Source: Pseudomonas sp. RIT-562
Lineage (GTDB): Bacteria; Pseudomonadota; Gammaproteobacteria; Pseudomonadales; Pseudomonadaceae
Length of the DNA stretch: 64,000 nucleotides
Assembly (NCBI RefSeq): GCF_026241895.1
Contig: NZ_JAPJIV010000016.1
Span: 62,001 to 126,000, forward strand
Direction of reading: 5' to 3'
The translations under genes were made by a program, and so were the position numbers. The notes below the pieces were generated by a model. It saw nothing but the letters and a program-made list of their open reading frames with translations. It made no database searches and had not been told where the DNA came from. Numbering within the stretch: position 1 is the first letter of the stretch; each line of letters begins with the position of its first letter. Of the stretch, positions 49,570 to 57,248 are shown in pieces.

Positions 49570-50595
49570 TTAGAGGGCCAGCGGCGCTCGTTCACATAGG
49601 GTGGCCAATGCCTTCGCCCATTGCGGGTCGTCATTGAGGCACGGCACCAGCACCAACTCCTCGCCCCCCGCTTCGCGAAACTGCTCCAGACCGCGATCAC
49701 CAATCTCTTCCAGGGTCTCGATGCAATCGGCGACAAACGCCGGACACATCACCAGCACCTTCTTCACCCCCATTCCGGCCAGCTCATCCAGACGGGCTTC
49801 GGTGTAGGGTTCGATCCACTTCGCCCGGCCCAGGCGCGACTGGAATGACACCGACCATTTGCCCTTCGCCAACCCCATCCGCTTGGCGAACTCCGATGCA
49901 GTACGCAGGCACTGCGCGCGATAACAGGTGGCCAATACTTCTGGCGAAGCATTCTTGCAGCAGTCTTCATTCTTGAAACAGTGCTGCCCCGTGGGATCGA
50001 GCTTGGTCAGGTGGCGCTCGGGCAGGCCATGAAAACTCAGCAACAGGTGATCGTATGGCTGCGCAAGGTGCGGCTTGGCACTGGCAACCAGCGCGTCGAG
50101 GTATTCCGGCTCATCGTAGAACGGCTGCAGCACCGAGAACTGCACATCCAGCTTGCGCTCGCGCACGACCCGCCGCGCCTCCTCGATCACCGTAGTCACG
50201 GTGCTGTCGGCAAATTGCGGATACAGCGGGGCAAGGGTAATTTGCTTATGGCCCTGGGCGACCAGTTGCAGCAGCTTCGACTCGATCGATGGTTCGCCGT
50301 AACGCATGGCCAACTCAACCGGCCCATGGGTCCACTGCGAGGTCATGGCCTGCTGCAGTCGACGACTGAGTACCACCAGTGGCGAGCCCTCCTCCCACCA
50401 GATCGAGGCATAGGCGTGAGCCGACTGTTCCGGGCGCTTGATCAGGATCAGCGACACCAGCAGGCGACGCACCGGCCATGGCAGGTCGATCACATAAGGG
50501 TCCATCAGAAACTGATTGAGGTAACTGCGCACATCCGCCACCGAAGTGGAGGCCGGAGAGCCCAGGTTGACCAGAAGCAATGCGTGAGCGGTCAT
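49570..50595 (-). CDS. hemH: ferrochelatase, with internal cysteine cluster
   Basis: HemH (341 aa) inserts Fe(II) into protoporphyrin IX. The catalytic His189 is in LLLSFHGLPERH; the start LLLVNLGSPAS and VMCPAFVADCIETLEEI are canonical. Between them are five closely spaced cysteines (206, 212, 213, 224, 229: GQHCFKNEDCC, LATCYRAQC), a pattern that could hold an internal [2Fe-2S] cluster as proposed for some bacterial ferrochelatases. The ATG at 50595 gives MTAHALLLVNLG; a longer in-frame start overlaps the next gene upstream. It lies 13 nt after the epimerase gene. Confidence 0.94.
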   Translation of the reverse strand: MTAHALLLVNLGSPASTSVADVRSYLNQFLMDPYVIDLPWPVRRLLVSLILIKRPEQSAHAYASIWWEEGSPLVVLSRRLQQAMTSQWTHGPVELAMRYGEPSIESKLLQLVAQGHKQITLAPLYPQFADSTVTTVIEEARRVVRERKLDVQFSVLQPFYDEPEYLDALVASAKPHLAQPYDHLLLSFHGLPERHLTKLDPTGQHCFKNEDCCKNASPEVLATCYRAQCLRTASEFAKRMGLAKGKWSVSFQSRLGRAKWIEPYTEARLDELAGMGVKKVLVMCPAFVADCIETLEEIGDRGLEQFREAGGEELVLVPCLNDDPQWAKALATLCERAPLAL

Positions 50596-50608
50596 GCAAC
50601 GTCCTATT

Positions 50609-51511
50609 TCAAAGGCGGCTGGACAAGTCGTCCAGAGCCGCACGCAAATCGGTGAACTGGAAGGTGAAACCCGCTTCCAGCAAGCGGACCGGCATGGCCT
50701 TCTGGCCACCCAGCAACAGCAGGGACATTTCCCCCAGGCACACTTTTAATGCCAGGGTCGGCATCGGCATGAACGCCGGCCGATGCAACACCGCCCCCAA
50801 AGTCTTGGCGAACTCGCTGTTGCGCACCGGTTTCGGCGCGCAGGCATTATAAGGACCGCTGGCCGTTTCCTGGTGCAGAAGAAAATCAATCAGGGCGATC
50901 TGATCCTTGATATGGATCCACGGCATCCATTGCCGACCATTGCCCAGAGGCCCGCCCATCGCGAGTTTGAAGGGCAACAACAGGCGCGACAAAAAGCCGC
51001 CATCGGCGGACAACACCAGTCCCGTGCGGATCAGAATCACTCGAATGCCCAAGGCCTCGGCGCGTTGGGCGGTCTCTTCCCAGGCAATGCACAGCTGACT
51101 GGCAAAATCGTCGATTACCGGCGCCGATTCCTCGGTCAACTCGCGCTCGCCGCCGTCGCCATACCAGCCCACCGCAGAACCGGAGATCAATACCGCCGGT
51201 TTTTGTTCACGGGTTTCCAGCCAGGCCAGCAGCGTTTCGGTAAGCGTAATGCGACTGCTCCACAACAGCGCCTTGCGCTTGGATGTCCAGGGTCGATCGG
51301 CGATCGGCGCGCCTGCGAGATTGACGATGGCATCGACAGGCGTCTGCCCGAGGTCCTCCAGGCGGGGAATTCCACGGACCTGGGCGCCGCAGAGCTTCGC
51401 GACCTTTTCCGGTTGGCGGCTCCAGACGGTCAGCGTGTGTCCTTGGCTCAACCAGTGTCGGCAGAGTTGGCGTCCGATCAAACCAGTACCGCCGGTCAGC
51501 AATATGTGCAT
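50609..51511 (-). CDS. TIGR01777-family NAD(P)-dependent epimerase-like protein
   Basis: A 300-aa extended SDR. The NAD-binding motif is MHILLTGGTGLIGRQL; VNLAGAPIADRPW, SGSAVGWYGDGGERELTE and RTGLVLSADGGFLSRLLLPFK are diagnostic of TIGR01777 (YfcH-like). The C-terminus belongs to DUF1731 (AFMPMPTLALKVCLGEMSLLLLGGQ). The active-site Tyr-x3-Lys is partly replaced (GWYGDGG), so true epimerase activity is doubtful. It is upstream of hemH on the same strand and divergent from the TGTACA-controlled flavoprotein gene. Confidence 0.9.
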   Translation of the reverse strand: MHILLTGGTGLIGRQLCRHWLSQGHTLTVWSRQPEKVAKLCGAQVRGIPRLEDLGQTPVDAIVNLAGAPIADRPWTSKRKALLWSSRITLTETLLAWLETREQKPAVLISGSAVGWYGDGGERELTEESAPVIDDFASQLCIAWEETAQRAEALGIRVILIRTGLVLSADGGFLSRLLLPFKLAMGGPLGNGRQWMPWIHIKDQIALIDFLLHQETASGPYNACAPKPVRNSEFAKTLGAVLHRPAFMPMPTLALKVCLGEMSLLLLGGQKAMPVRLLEAGFTFQFTDLRAALDDLSSRL

Positions 51512-51652
51512 GACTTCTTCCTCGCGTGGCCTTTTATCCTGCTCACTAGTCTATTTTTATAAGCAGGGATCTTTGGTATCGGGCAGTGTCTGTTTAAACA
51601 ATAGGCCAACCTGTCAGAACTAGAACGCTAAAAGTTATACCAAAAAACAATA

Positions 51653-51686
51653 TTGTACAGGTTTAAACCACGGCGTAGTCTGTACA
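51653..51686 (+). promoter_or_regulatory. two TGTACA operator boxes upstream of the renalase-like gene
   Basis: TGTACA at 51654-51659 and 51681-51686. A possible promoter TTGTAC (51653-51658), 17-nt spacer, TAGTCT (51676-51681) would have both its elements touched by the boxes, so a bound regulator would block RNA polymerase. The same box occurs four times before the DUF523-MerR-phrB operon. Confidence 0.7.
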
Positions 51687-51706
51687 GAAAGGTAAACGAG
51701 GCCCCT

Positions 51707-52693
51707 ATGACTGTACCTATCGCGATCATCGGCACCGGCATCGCCGGGCTCTCCGCCGCCCAAGCCCTGACAGAGCTGGGGCACGTTGTTCAACTATTCG
51801 ATAAAAGCCGCGGCAGTGGCGGTCGCATGTCGAGCAAGCGCAGTGATGCGGGGGCTCTGGACATGGGCGCGCAATACTTCACTGCCCGTGACCGCCGCTT
51901 CTCCACCGAAGTGCAGCGCTGGCAGGCCCAGGGCTGGGTCGCCGAGTGGACGCCGTTGCTGTACACCTTTCAGGGCGGCCAGCTCAACCTTTCACCCGAT
52001 GAACAGACGCGCTGGGTTGGCACGCCGCGCATGAGCGCCATCACCCGTGGCCTGCTGGGCGACTTGGACGTGCAGTTCGGCTGCCGGATTACCGAGGTCT
52101 ATCGCGGTGAACAACATTGGCATCTGCAGGACGCCGAAGGCTTTACCCATGGCCCTTTCAGCCACGTAGTCATTGCCACGCCAGCCCCGCAAGCGACCGC
52201 CCTGCTCGCCTCGGCGCCGAAACTCGCCGGTGCCGCTGCAGGCGTGAAAATGGACCCGACCTGGGCCATCGCACTGGCGTTCGAGAAACCGCTGGACACC
52301 CCCATGGAAGGTTGCTTCGTGCAGGACAGCCCGCTCGACTGGCTGGCCCGCAACCGCAGTAAACCCGGCCGTGACACCACCCTGGACACCTGGGTCCTGC
52401 ACGCGACCAGCGCCTGGAGCCGGCAACACATCGACCTGCCCAAGGAAGCCGTGATCGAACAATTGCACGGCGCATTCGCCGAACTGCTGCACAGTGCCAT
52501 GCCCGCGCCGACTTTCAGCCTGGCCCATCGCTGGCTCTACGCCCGCCCTGCCAGCAGCCACGAATGGGGGACACTGGCCGACGCCGATCTTGGGCTCTAC
52601 GCCTGTGGCGACTGGTGCCTGTCCGGCCGCGTCGAAGGTGCCTGGCTCAGTGGCCAGGAAGCCGCCCGCCGCTTGCATGAACACCTGCAGTGA
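51707..52693 (+). CDS. renalase-like FAD-dependent oxidoreductase
   Basis: A 328-aa flavoprotein: PIAIIGTGIAGLSAAQAL, then FDKSRGSGGRMSSKR and DMGAQYFTARD, the renalase-type FAD/substrate motifs, and a C-terminal LYACGDWCLSGRVEGAWLSGQEAA. Bacterial renalases oxidise dihydro-beta-NAD(P) isomers; substrate here is not known. The ATG at 51707 follows GAGG by 5 nt. The stop overlaps the GTG of the Trp-rich protein. Control by TGTACA boxes places it in the light/oxidative-stress regulon. Confidence 0.87.
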   Translation: MTVPIAIIGTGIAGLSAAQALTELGHVVQLFDKSRGSGGRMSSKRSDAGALDMGAQYFTARDRRFSTEVQRWQAQGWVAEWTPLLYTFQGGQLNLSPDEQTRWVGTPRMSAITRGLLGDLDVQFGCRITEVYRGEQHWHLQDAEGFTHGPFSHVVIATPAPQATALLASAPKLAGAAAGVKMDPTWAIALAFEKPLDTPMEGCFVQDSPLDWLARNRSKPGRDTTLDTWVLHATSAWSRQHIDLPKEAVIEQLHGAFAELLHSAMPAPTFSLAHRWLYARPASSHEWGTLADADLGLYACGDWCLSGRVEGAWLSGQEAARRLHEHLQ

Positions 52694-52905
52694 ACCGCAT
52701 TAATCCTGGCAAGTTGCTGCTGTCGAAATGGACAGCAGCCCACCCGCAACACCGCGAGAAACACTTTCTGGTGACCGAGCTGTTCCGGGATGAGGAAGGT
52801 ACGGTGCTGCAAGTCGAATTAGAGGCAGTGTTGACCAAGCGCAGCCAGCGCATGGATTGGCAGACCCTGAAAAATAGCGACACCTGGAAATTGGGCTGGC
52901 AGTGA
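52690..52905 (+). CDS. TIGR02450-family Trp-rich small protein
   Basis: A 71-aa protein, MNRINPGKLLLSKWTAAHPQHREKHFLV, with three further tryptophans in MDWQTLKNSDTWKLGWQ. This small conserved family is frequently next to photolyase or cryptochrome genes. It starts with GTG inside the preceding stop (GTGA), so it is coupled to the flavoprotein. Function unknown. Confidence 0.88.
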   Translation: MNRINPGKLLLSKWTAAHPQHREKHFLVTELFRDEEGTVLQVELEAVLTKRSQRMDWQTLKNSDTWKLGWQ

Positions 52906-52932
52906 GCCCCTGTATGACCGCACCGAAATACC

Positions 52933-53006
52933 TGTACAAATAATTTGACTTGTACAGCTTCGAATCTATGATGAACTCATGTTGTACAGATCCTTGGGTT
53001 TGTACA
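52933..53006 (+). promoter_or_regulatory. sigma-70 promoter with four TGTACA operators before the DUF523-regulator-phrB operon
   Basis: TTGACT (52944-52949), 17 nt, TATGAT (52967-52972) is a near-consensus sigma-70 promoter. TGTACA boxes are at 52933, 52951, 52983 and 53001 (first base). They form two pairs, each 18 bp apart, starting 50 bp from one another. One box lies in the promoter spacer, one abuts the -35 and two lie over the transcribed start. TnTACA boxes of this kind are bound by the CarH/LitR branch of MerR regulators, and such a gene is second in the operon, so autoregulation is likely. Confidence 0.8.
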
Positions 53007-53028
53007 GGTCTGGATTCGAGGTGCCCTG

Positions 53029-53988
53029 ATGTCCAACTCCGTCGTGAAACCGAAAATCGCCATCAGCGCTTGCTTGATGGGCGCTGAAGTTCGCTTCAAT
53101 GGTGGACACAAGGAATCGCGGCTGTGCAGCCGCACCCTCACCGACTATTTCGAATTCGTACCGGTCTGCCCTGAAGTGGCGATTGGCCTGGGCATCCCTC
53201 GCCAGCCGATTCGCCTGGTCGGCGACCCGGAGCATCCGCAAGCTGTCGGCACAGTCCAACCGGAGCTGAATGTCACTGCACCGTTGGCGGCATACGGCGA
53301 AAAAATGGCGGATGAGCTGGATGACATCTGTGGCTACATTTTCATGCAGAAATCCCCATCCTGCGGCCTCGACCGGGTCAAGGTCTACCACGCCAATGGC
53401 GCGCCGGTAGACGGTGGCGGGCGCGGTATCTACGCCCAGGCCTTTTGCGCGCGTCATCCTGATTTGCCCGTAGAAGAAGACGGCCGGCTCAATGACCCGG
53501 TACTGCGGGAAAACTTCCTGACCCGCGTGTTCGCCTACAGCGACTGGCAGCAATTGCTGCGCGAAGGCCTCACCCGTCGCGGCCTCACCGATTTCCACGC
53601 GCGCTACAAATACCAGCTGATGGCGCACAACCCGGTGCAATACAAAACCCTGGGCAACCTGCTGGGCACTATGGGCCAGACAGAGCCGGAAACGCTCGGT
53701 CCACGTTATTTCAGCGAGCTGATGGCCGCCTTGAAAAAGTGCGCCACCCGACGCACCCATACCAACGTCCTGCAGCACATCAGCGGTTATCTCAAGCAGG
53801 CCATCAGCGCCGAAGACAAACAGGAAATGCAGCACGTCATTGGCCAATATCGCCACGGCATCGTGCCACTGGTGGTGCCGATGACCCTGCTCAAGCATCA
53901 CTTCCGCCAACATCCGGATCCTTACATCGCGCAACAGGTTTACCTGCAACCGCACCCGGAAAACCTCAGCCTGCGAAATGCGATCTAA
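53029..53988 (+). CDS. DUF523-DUF1722 fusion protein (YbgA-like)
   Basis: A 319-aa protein. The N-terminal DUF523 (about 8-150) has conserved cysteines in ISACLMGAEVRFNGGHK, SRLCSRTL, FVPVCPEV and KSPSCGLDRV that suggest an Fe-S cluster. DUF1722 follows (about 190-310: FHARYKYQLMAHNPVQYKTLGNLLG). DUF523 family members include 2-thiouracil desulfidases. The fusion commonly sits beside photolyase genes. The next gene starts directly after its stop codon. Confidence 0.88.
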   Translation: MSNSVVKPKIAISACLMGAEVRFNGGHKESRLCSRTLTDYFEFVPVCPEVAIGLGIPRQPIRLVGDPEHPQAVGTVQPELNVTAPLAAYGEKMADELDDICGYIFMQKSPSCGLDRVKVYHANGAPVDGGGRGIYAQAFCARHPDLPVEEDGRLNDPVLRENFLTRVFAYSDWQQLLREGLTRRGLTDFHARYKYQLMAHNPVQYKTLGNLLGTMGQTEPETLGPRYFSELMAALKKCATRRTHTNVLQHISGYLKQAISAEDKQEMQHVIGQYRHGIVPLVVPMTLLKHHFRQHPDPYIAQQVYLQPHPENLSLRNAI

Positions 53989-54930
53989 ATGACTAACCGA
54001 CTCGACACCAGCGCCAGCGAAGACCTCGGCGACGATTTCAAGAAAGCCCTGGACGAAGGCTGGCTGCCGATCCGTGAAGTGGCCCGGCAAACCGGGGTCA
54101 ACGCCGTGACCCTGCGTGCCTGGGAACGGCGCTACGGTTTGATCGTGCCGCAACGCACGCCCAAAGGGCATCGCTTGTTCTCGGCCGAACATGTGCAGCG
54201 CATCCTGGCCATTCTCACCTGGCTCAATCGCGGAGTGGCCGTCAGCCAGGTCAAGCAACTGCTCGACACAGCGCAAGTGATCAGTGAGCCGATTGAAAAC
54301 GACTGGCACGTGCTGCGCCAGACCTTGCTGCTGGCAGTCACCGGGTTGAACGAACGCACCCTCGACGACACCGTCAATCAGGCGATGGCGCTGTACCCAC
54401 CGCGAACCTTGTGCGAGCAACTGTTGCTGCCGCTGCTCAGGGAGCTGGAGCAACGCTGGCAGGGCCAATTTGGCGCGCAGATGGAACGAGGTTTTTTTTA
54501 CTCGTGGCTGCGCAGCAAGTTTGGCGCGCGCATTTACCACAACAACCGCCAATTACGCAGCGCACCGCTGCTGCTGGTCAATCAATCGGACCTGCCACTT
54601 GAACCGCACCTTTGGCTCACTGCCTGGCTGATCAGCAGCGCCGACTGCCCGGTTGAGGTATTCGACTGGCCACTGCCGCACGGAGAGCTGGCCCTGGCAG
54701 TGGAACATCTGAAAGCCCGCGCAGTGCTGCTGTATTCCAGCAAAGCGATGAACCTTGGGCAATTGCCGAAACTTTTGCACGGTATCAGTTGCCCAAAATT
54801 GATTGCCGGACCGATCGTCTGTATTCACCAAGTCGAGTTGTCCGCGAAAACCTCCGGTATTCCCGAACTGTTCTTGGCCGAAGATCCCCTGTCGGCGCAT
54901 CAGGAACTGGTCCTGCGGGGGGTTATCTAA
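53989..54930 (+). CDS. MerR-family regulator, CarH/LitR-like (class II, no B12-binding motif)
   Basis: A 313-aa regulator. The MerR helix-turn-helix is IREVARQTGVNAVTLRAWERRYGLIVPQRTPKGHRLFSAEHVQRI (about 24-70), followed by a four-helix part and an alpha/beta domain, the CarH/LitR layout. The ExH...adenosylcobalamin-binding His motif is not visible (region REL-EQRWQGQFGAQMERGFFYSWL), so it should not sense light through B12 itself. Class II LitR proteins in P. putida use a separate LOV photosensor; none is in this window. It probably represses at TGTACA boxes. Its stop overlaps the phrB start (TAATG). Confidence 0.88.
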   Translation: MTNRLDTSASEDLGDDFKKALDEGWLPIREVARQTGVNAVTLRAWERRYGLIVPQRTPKGHRLFSAEHVQRILAILTWLNRGVAVSQVKQLLDTAQVISEPIENDWHVLRQTLLLAVTGLNERTLDDTVNQAMALYPPRTLCEQLLLPLLRELEQRWQGQFGAQMERGFFYSWLRSKFGARIYHNNRQLRSAPLLLVNQSDLPLEPHLWLTAWLISSADCPVEVFDWPLPHGELALAVEHLKARAVLLYSSKAMNLGQLPKLLHGISCPKLIAGPIVCIHQVELSAKTSGIPELFLAEDPLSAHQELVLRGVI

Positions 54931-56396
54931 TGAGCTCGGCGGACACCAGCATGCAATTGATCTGGCTGCGCAGTGACCTGCGCCTGCACGACAACACTGC
55001 GCTTTCGGCCGCCGCTGCCCGTGGCCCGTGCGTCGCCGTCTATCTGTTGAGCCCGCAGCAATGGCTGGAACACGACGATGCGGCATGCAAGGTGGATTTC
55101 TGGCTACGCAATCTTGAAGCGTTGAGCCGCGCGCTGGGCGAGCTGAACATCCCCTTGCTGATTCGCACTGCCGCCCACTGGGACCAGACGCCGCAGGTGC
55201 TGCTCGAACTGTGCCAGCAACTGAACATCAGTGCGGTGCACGTCAACGAAGAATACGGGGTCAACGAAACCCGTCGGGATGCCCAGGTGAGCGCGGCGCT
55301 CAGGGCCAGCGCCATTGATTTTTACAGTTACCTCGACCAGCTGTTCTTCAAGCCTGGCAGCGTGCTGACCAAGACCGGCACCTACTTCCAGGTCTTCAGC
55401 CAGTTCCGCAAGGTCTGCTACGAACGCCTGCACCGCTCGCTGCCCGCCCAGGTCCCGGTACCCGCGCCGCAGTCACCGTTGAACATCCAGCGTGATCAGG
55501 TACCCACCCAAGTCGAAGGCTTTGCTACGCCCAGCGAACATTTGCGCTCAATTTGGCCCGCCGGTGAAATCGAGGCCAGGCGCCGCCTGGACACCTTCGT
55601 CGACGCCCAGATCGACTACTACAAAAGCGAACGCGACTTCCCGGCCAAACCAGGTACCAGCCAGCTTTCGGCCTATCTGGCAGCCGGCGTGATTTCCCCG
55701 CGCCAATGCCTGCACGCAGCTTTGCAAAGCAATCAAGGCGAATTCGAAAGCGGCAAGGTTGGCGCAGTCACCTGGATTAATGAGCTGCTGTGGCGCGAGT
55801 TCTACAAACATATTCTGGTCGGCTATCCACGAGTCTCGCGCCACCGCGCGTTCCGTCCGGAAACCGAGGCCCTGGCCTGGCGCCACGCGCCTGAAGAACT
55901 ACTGGCCTGGCAGCAGGCGCGCACGGGTTTGCCGATCATCGATGCGGCCATGCGCCAACTGCTGGATACCGGCTGGATGCATAACCGCCTGCGCATGGTA
56001 GTGGCCATGTTCCTGACTAAAAACCTGTTGATCGACTGGCGCGAAGGCGAGCGTTTTTTCATGCGCCATCTGATCGACGGCGACCTGGCAGCGAACAACG
56101 GTGGCTGGCAGTGGAGTTCATCCACCGGTACCGACTCGGCCCCCTACTTCCGCATCTTCAACCCGCTGAGCCAGTCGGAAAAATTCGACAGCGAAGGGGT
56201 GTTCATCAAGCAGTGGTTACCCGAGCTGGATGGGCTGAACAAGAAGGAAGTGCACAACCCGGCGAATGTGAGCGGGCTGTTCGGCGTCGCCGACTATCCG
56301 TCGCCGATCGTCAACTTGAGCACTTCGCGGCAACGAGCACTGGCCGCGTTCAAGAACCTGCCGTCGCGGCAGGACGCAGGAGGCGGTCATGAGTAA
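54930..56396 (+). CDS. phrB: deoxyribodipyrimidine photolyase
   Basis: A 488-aa class I CPD photolyase, repairing cyclobutane pyrimidine dimers in blue light with FADH-. The N-terminal antenna domain begins MQLIWLRSDLRLHDNTAL. FAD-site motifs are AVTWINELLWREFYKHIL, TGLPIIDAAMRQL, GWMHNRLRMVVAMFLTKNLL, and GDLAANNGGWQWSSSTGTDSAPYFRIFNP, with the conserved Trp residues of the electron-transfer chain. The ATG at 54930 overlaps the regulator's stop. A second in-frame ATG at 54951 would also give a full photolyase. Confidence 0.95.
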   Translation: MSSADTSMQLIWLRSDLRLHDNTALSAAAARGPCVAVYLLSPQQWLEHDDAACKVDFWLRNLEALSRALGELNIPLLIRTAAHWDQTPQVLLELCQQLNISAVHVNEEYGVNETRRDAQVSAALRASAIDFYSYLDQLFFKPGSVLTKTGTYFQVFSQFRKVCYERLHRSLPAQVPVPAPQSPLNIQRDQVPTQVEGFATPSEHLRSIWPAGEIEARRRLDTFVDAQIDYYKSERDFPAKPGTSQLSAYLAAGVISPRQCLHAALQSNQGEFESGKVGAVTWINELLWREFYKHILVGYPRVSRHRAFRPETEALAWRHAPEELLAWQQARTGLPIIDAAMRQLLDTGWMHNRLRMVVAMFLTKNLLIDWREGERFFMRHLIDGDLAANNGGWQWSSSTGTDSAPYFRIFNPLSQSEKFDSEGVFIKQWLPELDGLNKKEVHNPANVSGLFGVADYPSPIVNLSTSRQRALAAFKNLPSRQDAGGGHE

Positions 56397-56469
56397 TTGG
56401 GAACGGCGCATTGCCGAACAGCTTGCCATGGGCCCGGTGATCGCCGGGCTGCAAAGGAGAATGGGATGA
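56389..56469 (+). CDS. candidate 26-aa small protein ORF, coupled between phrB and SDR gene
   Basis: ATG at 56389 overlaps the phrB stop by 8 nt and is preceded by AGGAGG with 5-nt spacing. The TGA (56467-56469) overlaps the ATG of the SDR gene (ATGA). The product is MSNWERRIAEQLAMGPVIAG followed by LQRRMG, amphipathic in its first half. Both junctions look like functional translational coupling, which random sequence would rarely give. Alternatively it is the stump of a longer lost gene or a leader that couples phrB to the SDR. No family known to me. Confidence 0.5.
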   Translation: MSNWERRIAEQLAMGPVIAGLQRRMG

Positions 56470-57248
56470 GCCTTACACCTCCACGTCGTTACTGGCTGAC
56501 GGGCGCGAGCAGCGGGATTGGCGCTGCACTGGCCGAAGAGATCCTCAAGACCGGCGCACACCTGGCCGTCAGCTCGCGCTCGACAGCGCCGTTGAAAGTC
56601 CTGTCGCAACGTTATCCCGGGCAAGTCCTGGTGGTAGCGGGCGACCTGACCAACAGCCAGACGGTTCGCGAAATAGGCGAGCAGATCGCTGAGCAATGGG
56701 GTTCGCTGGACACTGTGATCCTCAATGCCGGCACCTGCGAGTACGTCGATGCCCAGCAGTTCGATGCCTCGATCATCGAACACGTGGTGCGCACCAACCT
56801 GCTTGCCAGCGCCTACTGCGTCGAAGCCGCCCTGCCCTTGTTGCGCGCCGGCATCGCACCGCACCTTGTAGGAGTGGCGAGCTCGGTGACCTATCTACCG
56901 TTGCCGCGGGCCGAAGCCTATGGCGCATCGAAGGCCGGGTTGCGCTACATGTTCGAATCCCTGCGCATCGACCTGGCAGACGAAGGCATCGAGGTCACCG
57001 TGGTCAGTCCGGGCTTTGTCGACACCCCGCTGACGGCAAAAAATGATTTCCCCATGCCCCTCAGCTGGCCTGTGGAGAAAGCCGCCCGGCATATTTTCGC
57101 CAAACTGGATAACCGGCCACTGGAAATCGCCTTCCCGGCGTTGTTCATGGCGGCTCTGTGGCCACTGTCGAAGATGCCCAACAGCGTCAAGCTGGCAATC
57201 GGCAAGCGCATGGTGCGCAGTAATCCACCTATCCAGGACGTCCCGTGA
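56466..57248 (+). CDS. short-chain dehydrogenase/reductase
   Basis: A 260-aa classical SDR. The cofactor motif is WLTGASSGIGAALAEE, NAG is in LNAGTCEY, and the catalytic Ser and YxxxK are in VASSVTYLPLPRAEAYGASKAG. AAGGAG lies 8 nt before the ATG. Together with FAD oxidoreductase, DUF1365 and CFA-like genes it forms a tightly overlapping operon found in many proteobacteria; modification of unsaturated fatty acids or carbonyl products of lipid oxidation is a reasonable role. Confidence 0.92.
   Translation: MSLTPPRRYWLTGASSGIGAALAEEILKTGAHLAVSSRSTAPLKVLSQRYPGQVLVVAGDLTNSQTVREIGEQIAEQWGSLDTVILNAGTCEYVDAQQFDASIIEHVVRTNLLASAYCVEAALPLLRAGIAPHLVGVASSVTYLPLPRAEAYGASKAGLRYMFESLRIDLADEGIEVTVVSPGFVDTPLTAKNDFPMPLSWPVEKAARHIFAKLDNRPLEIAFPALFMAALWPLSKMPNSVKLAIGKRMVRSNPPIQDVP

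Noticed and set aside
51187..51375. Small ORF opposite and within the TIGR01777 epimerase gene
   Set aside because: Pure frame shadow; the epimerase frame has continuous family motifs.
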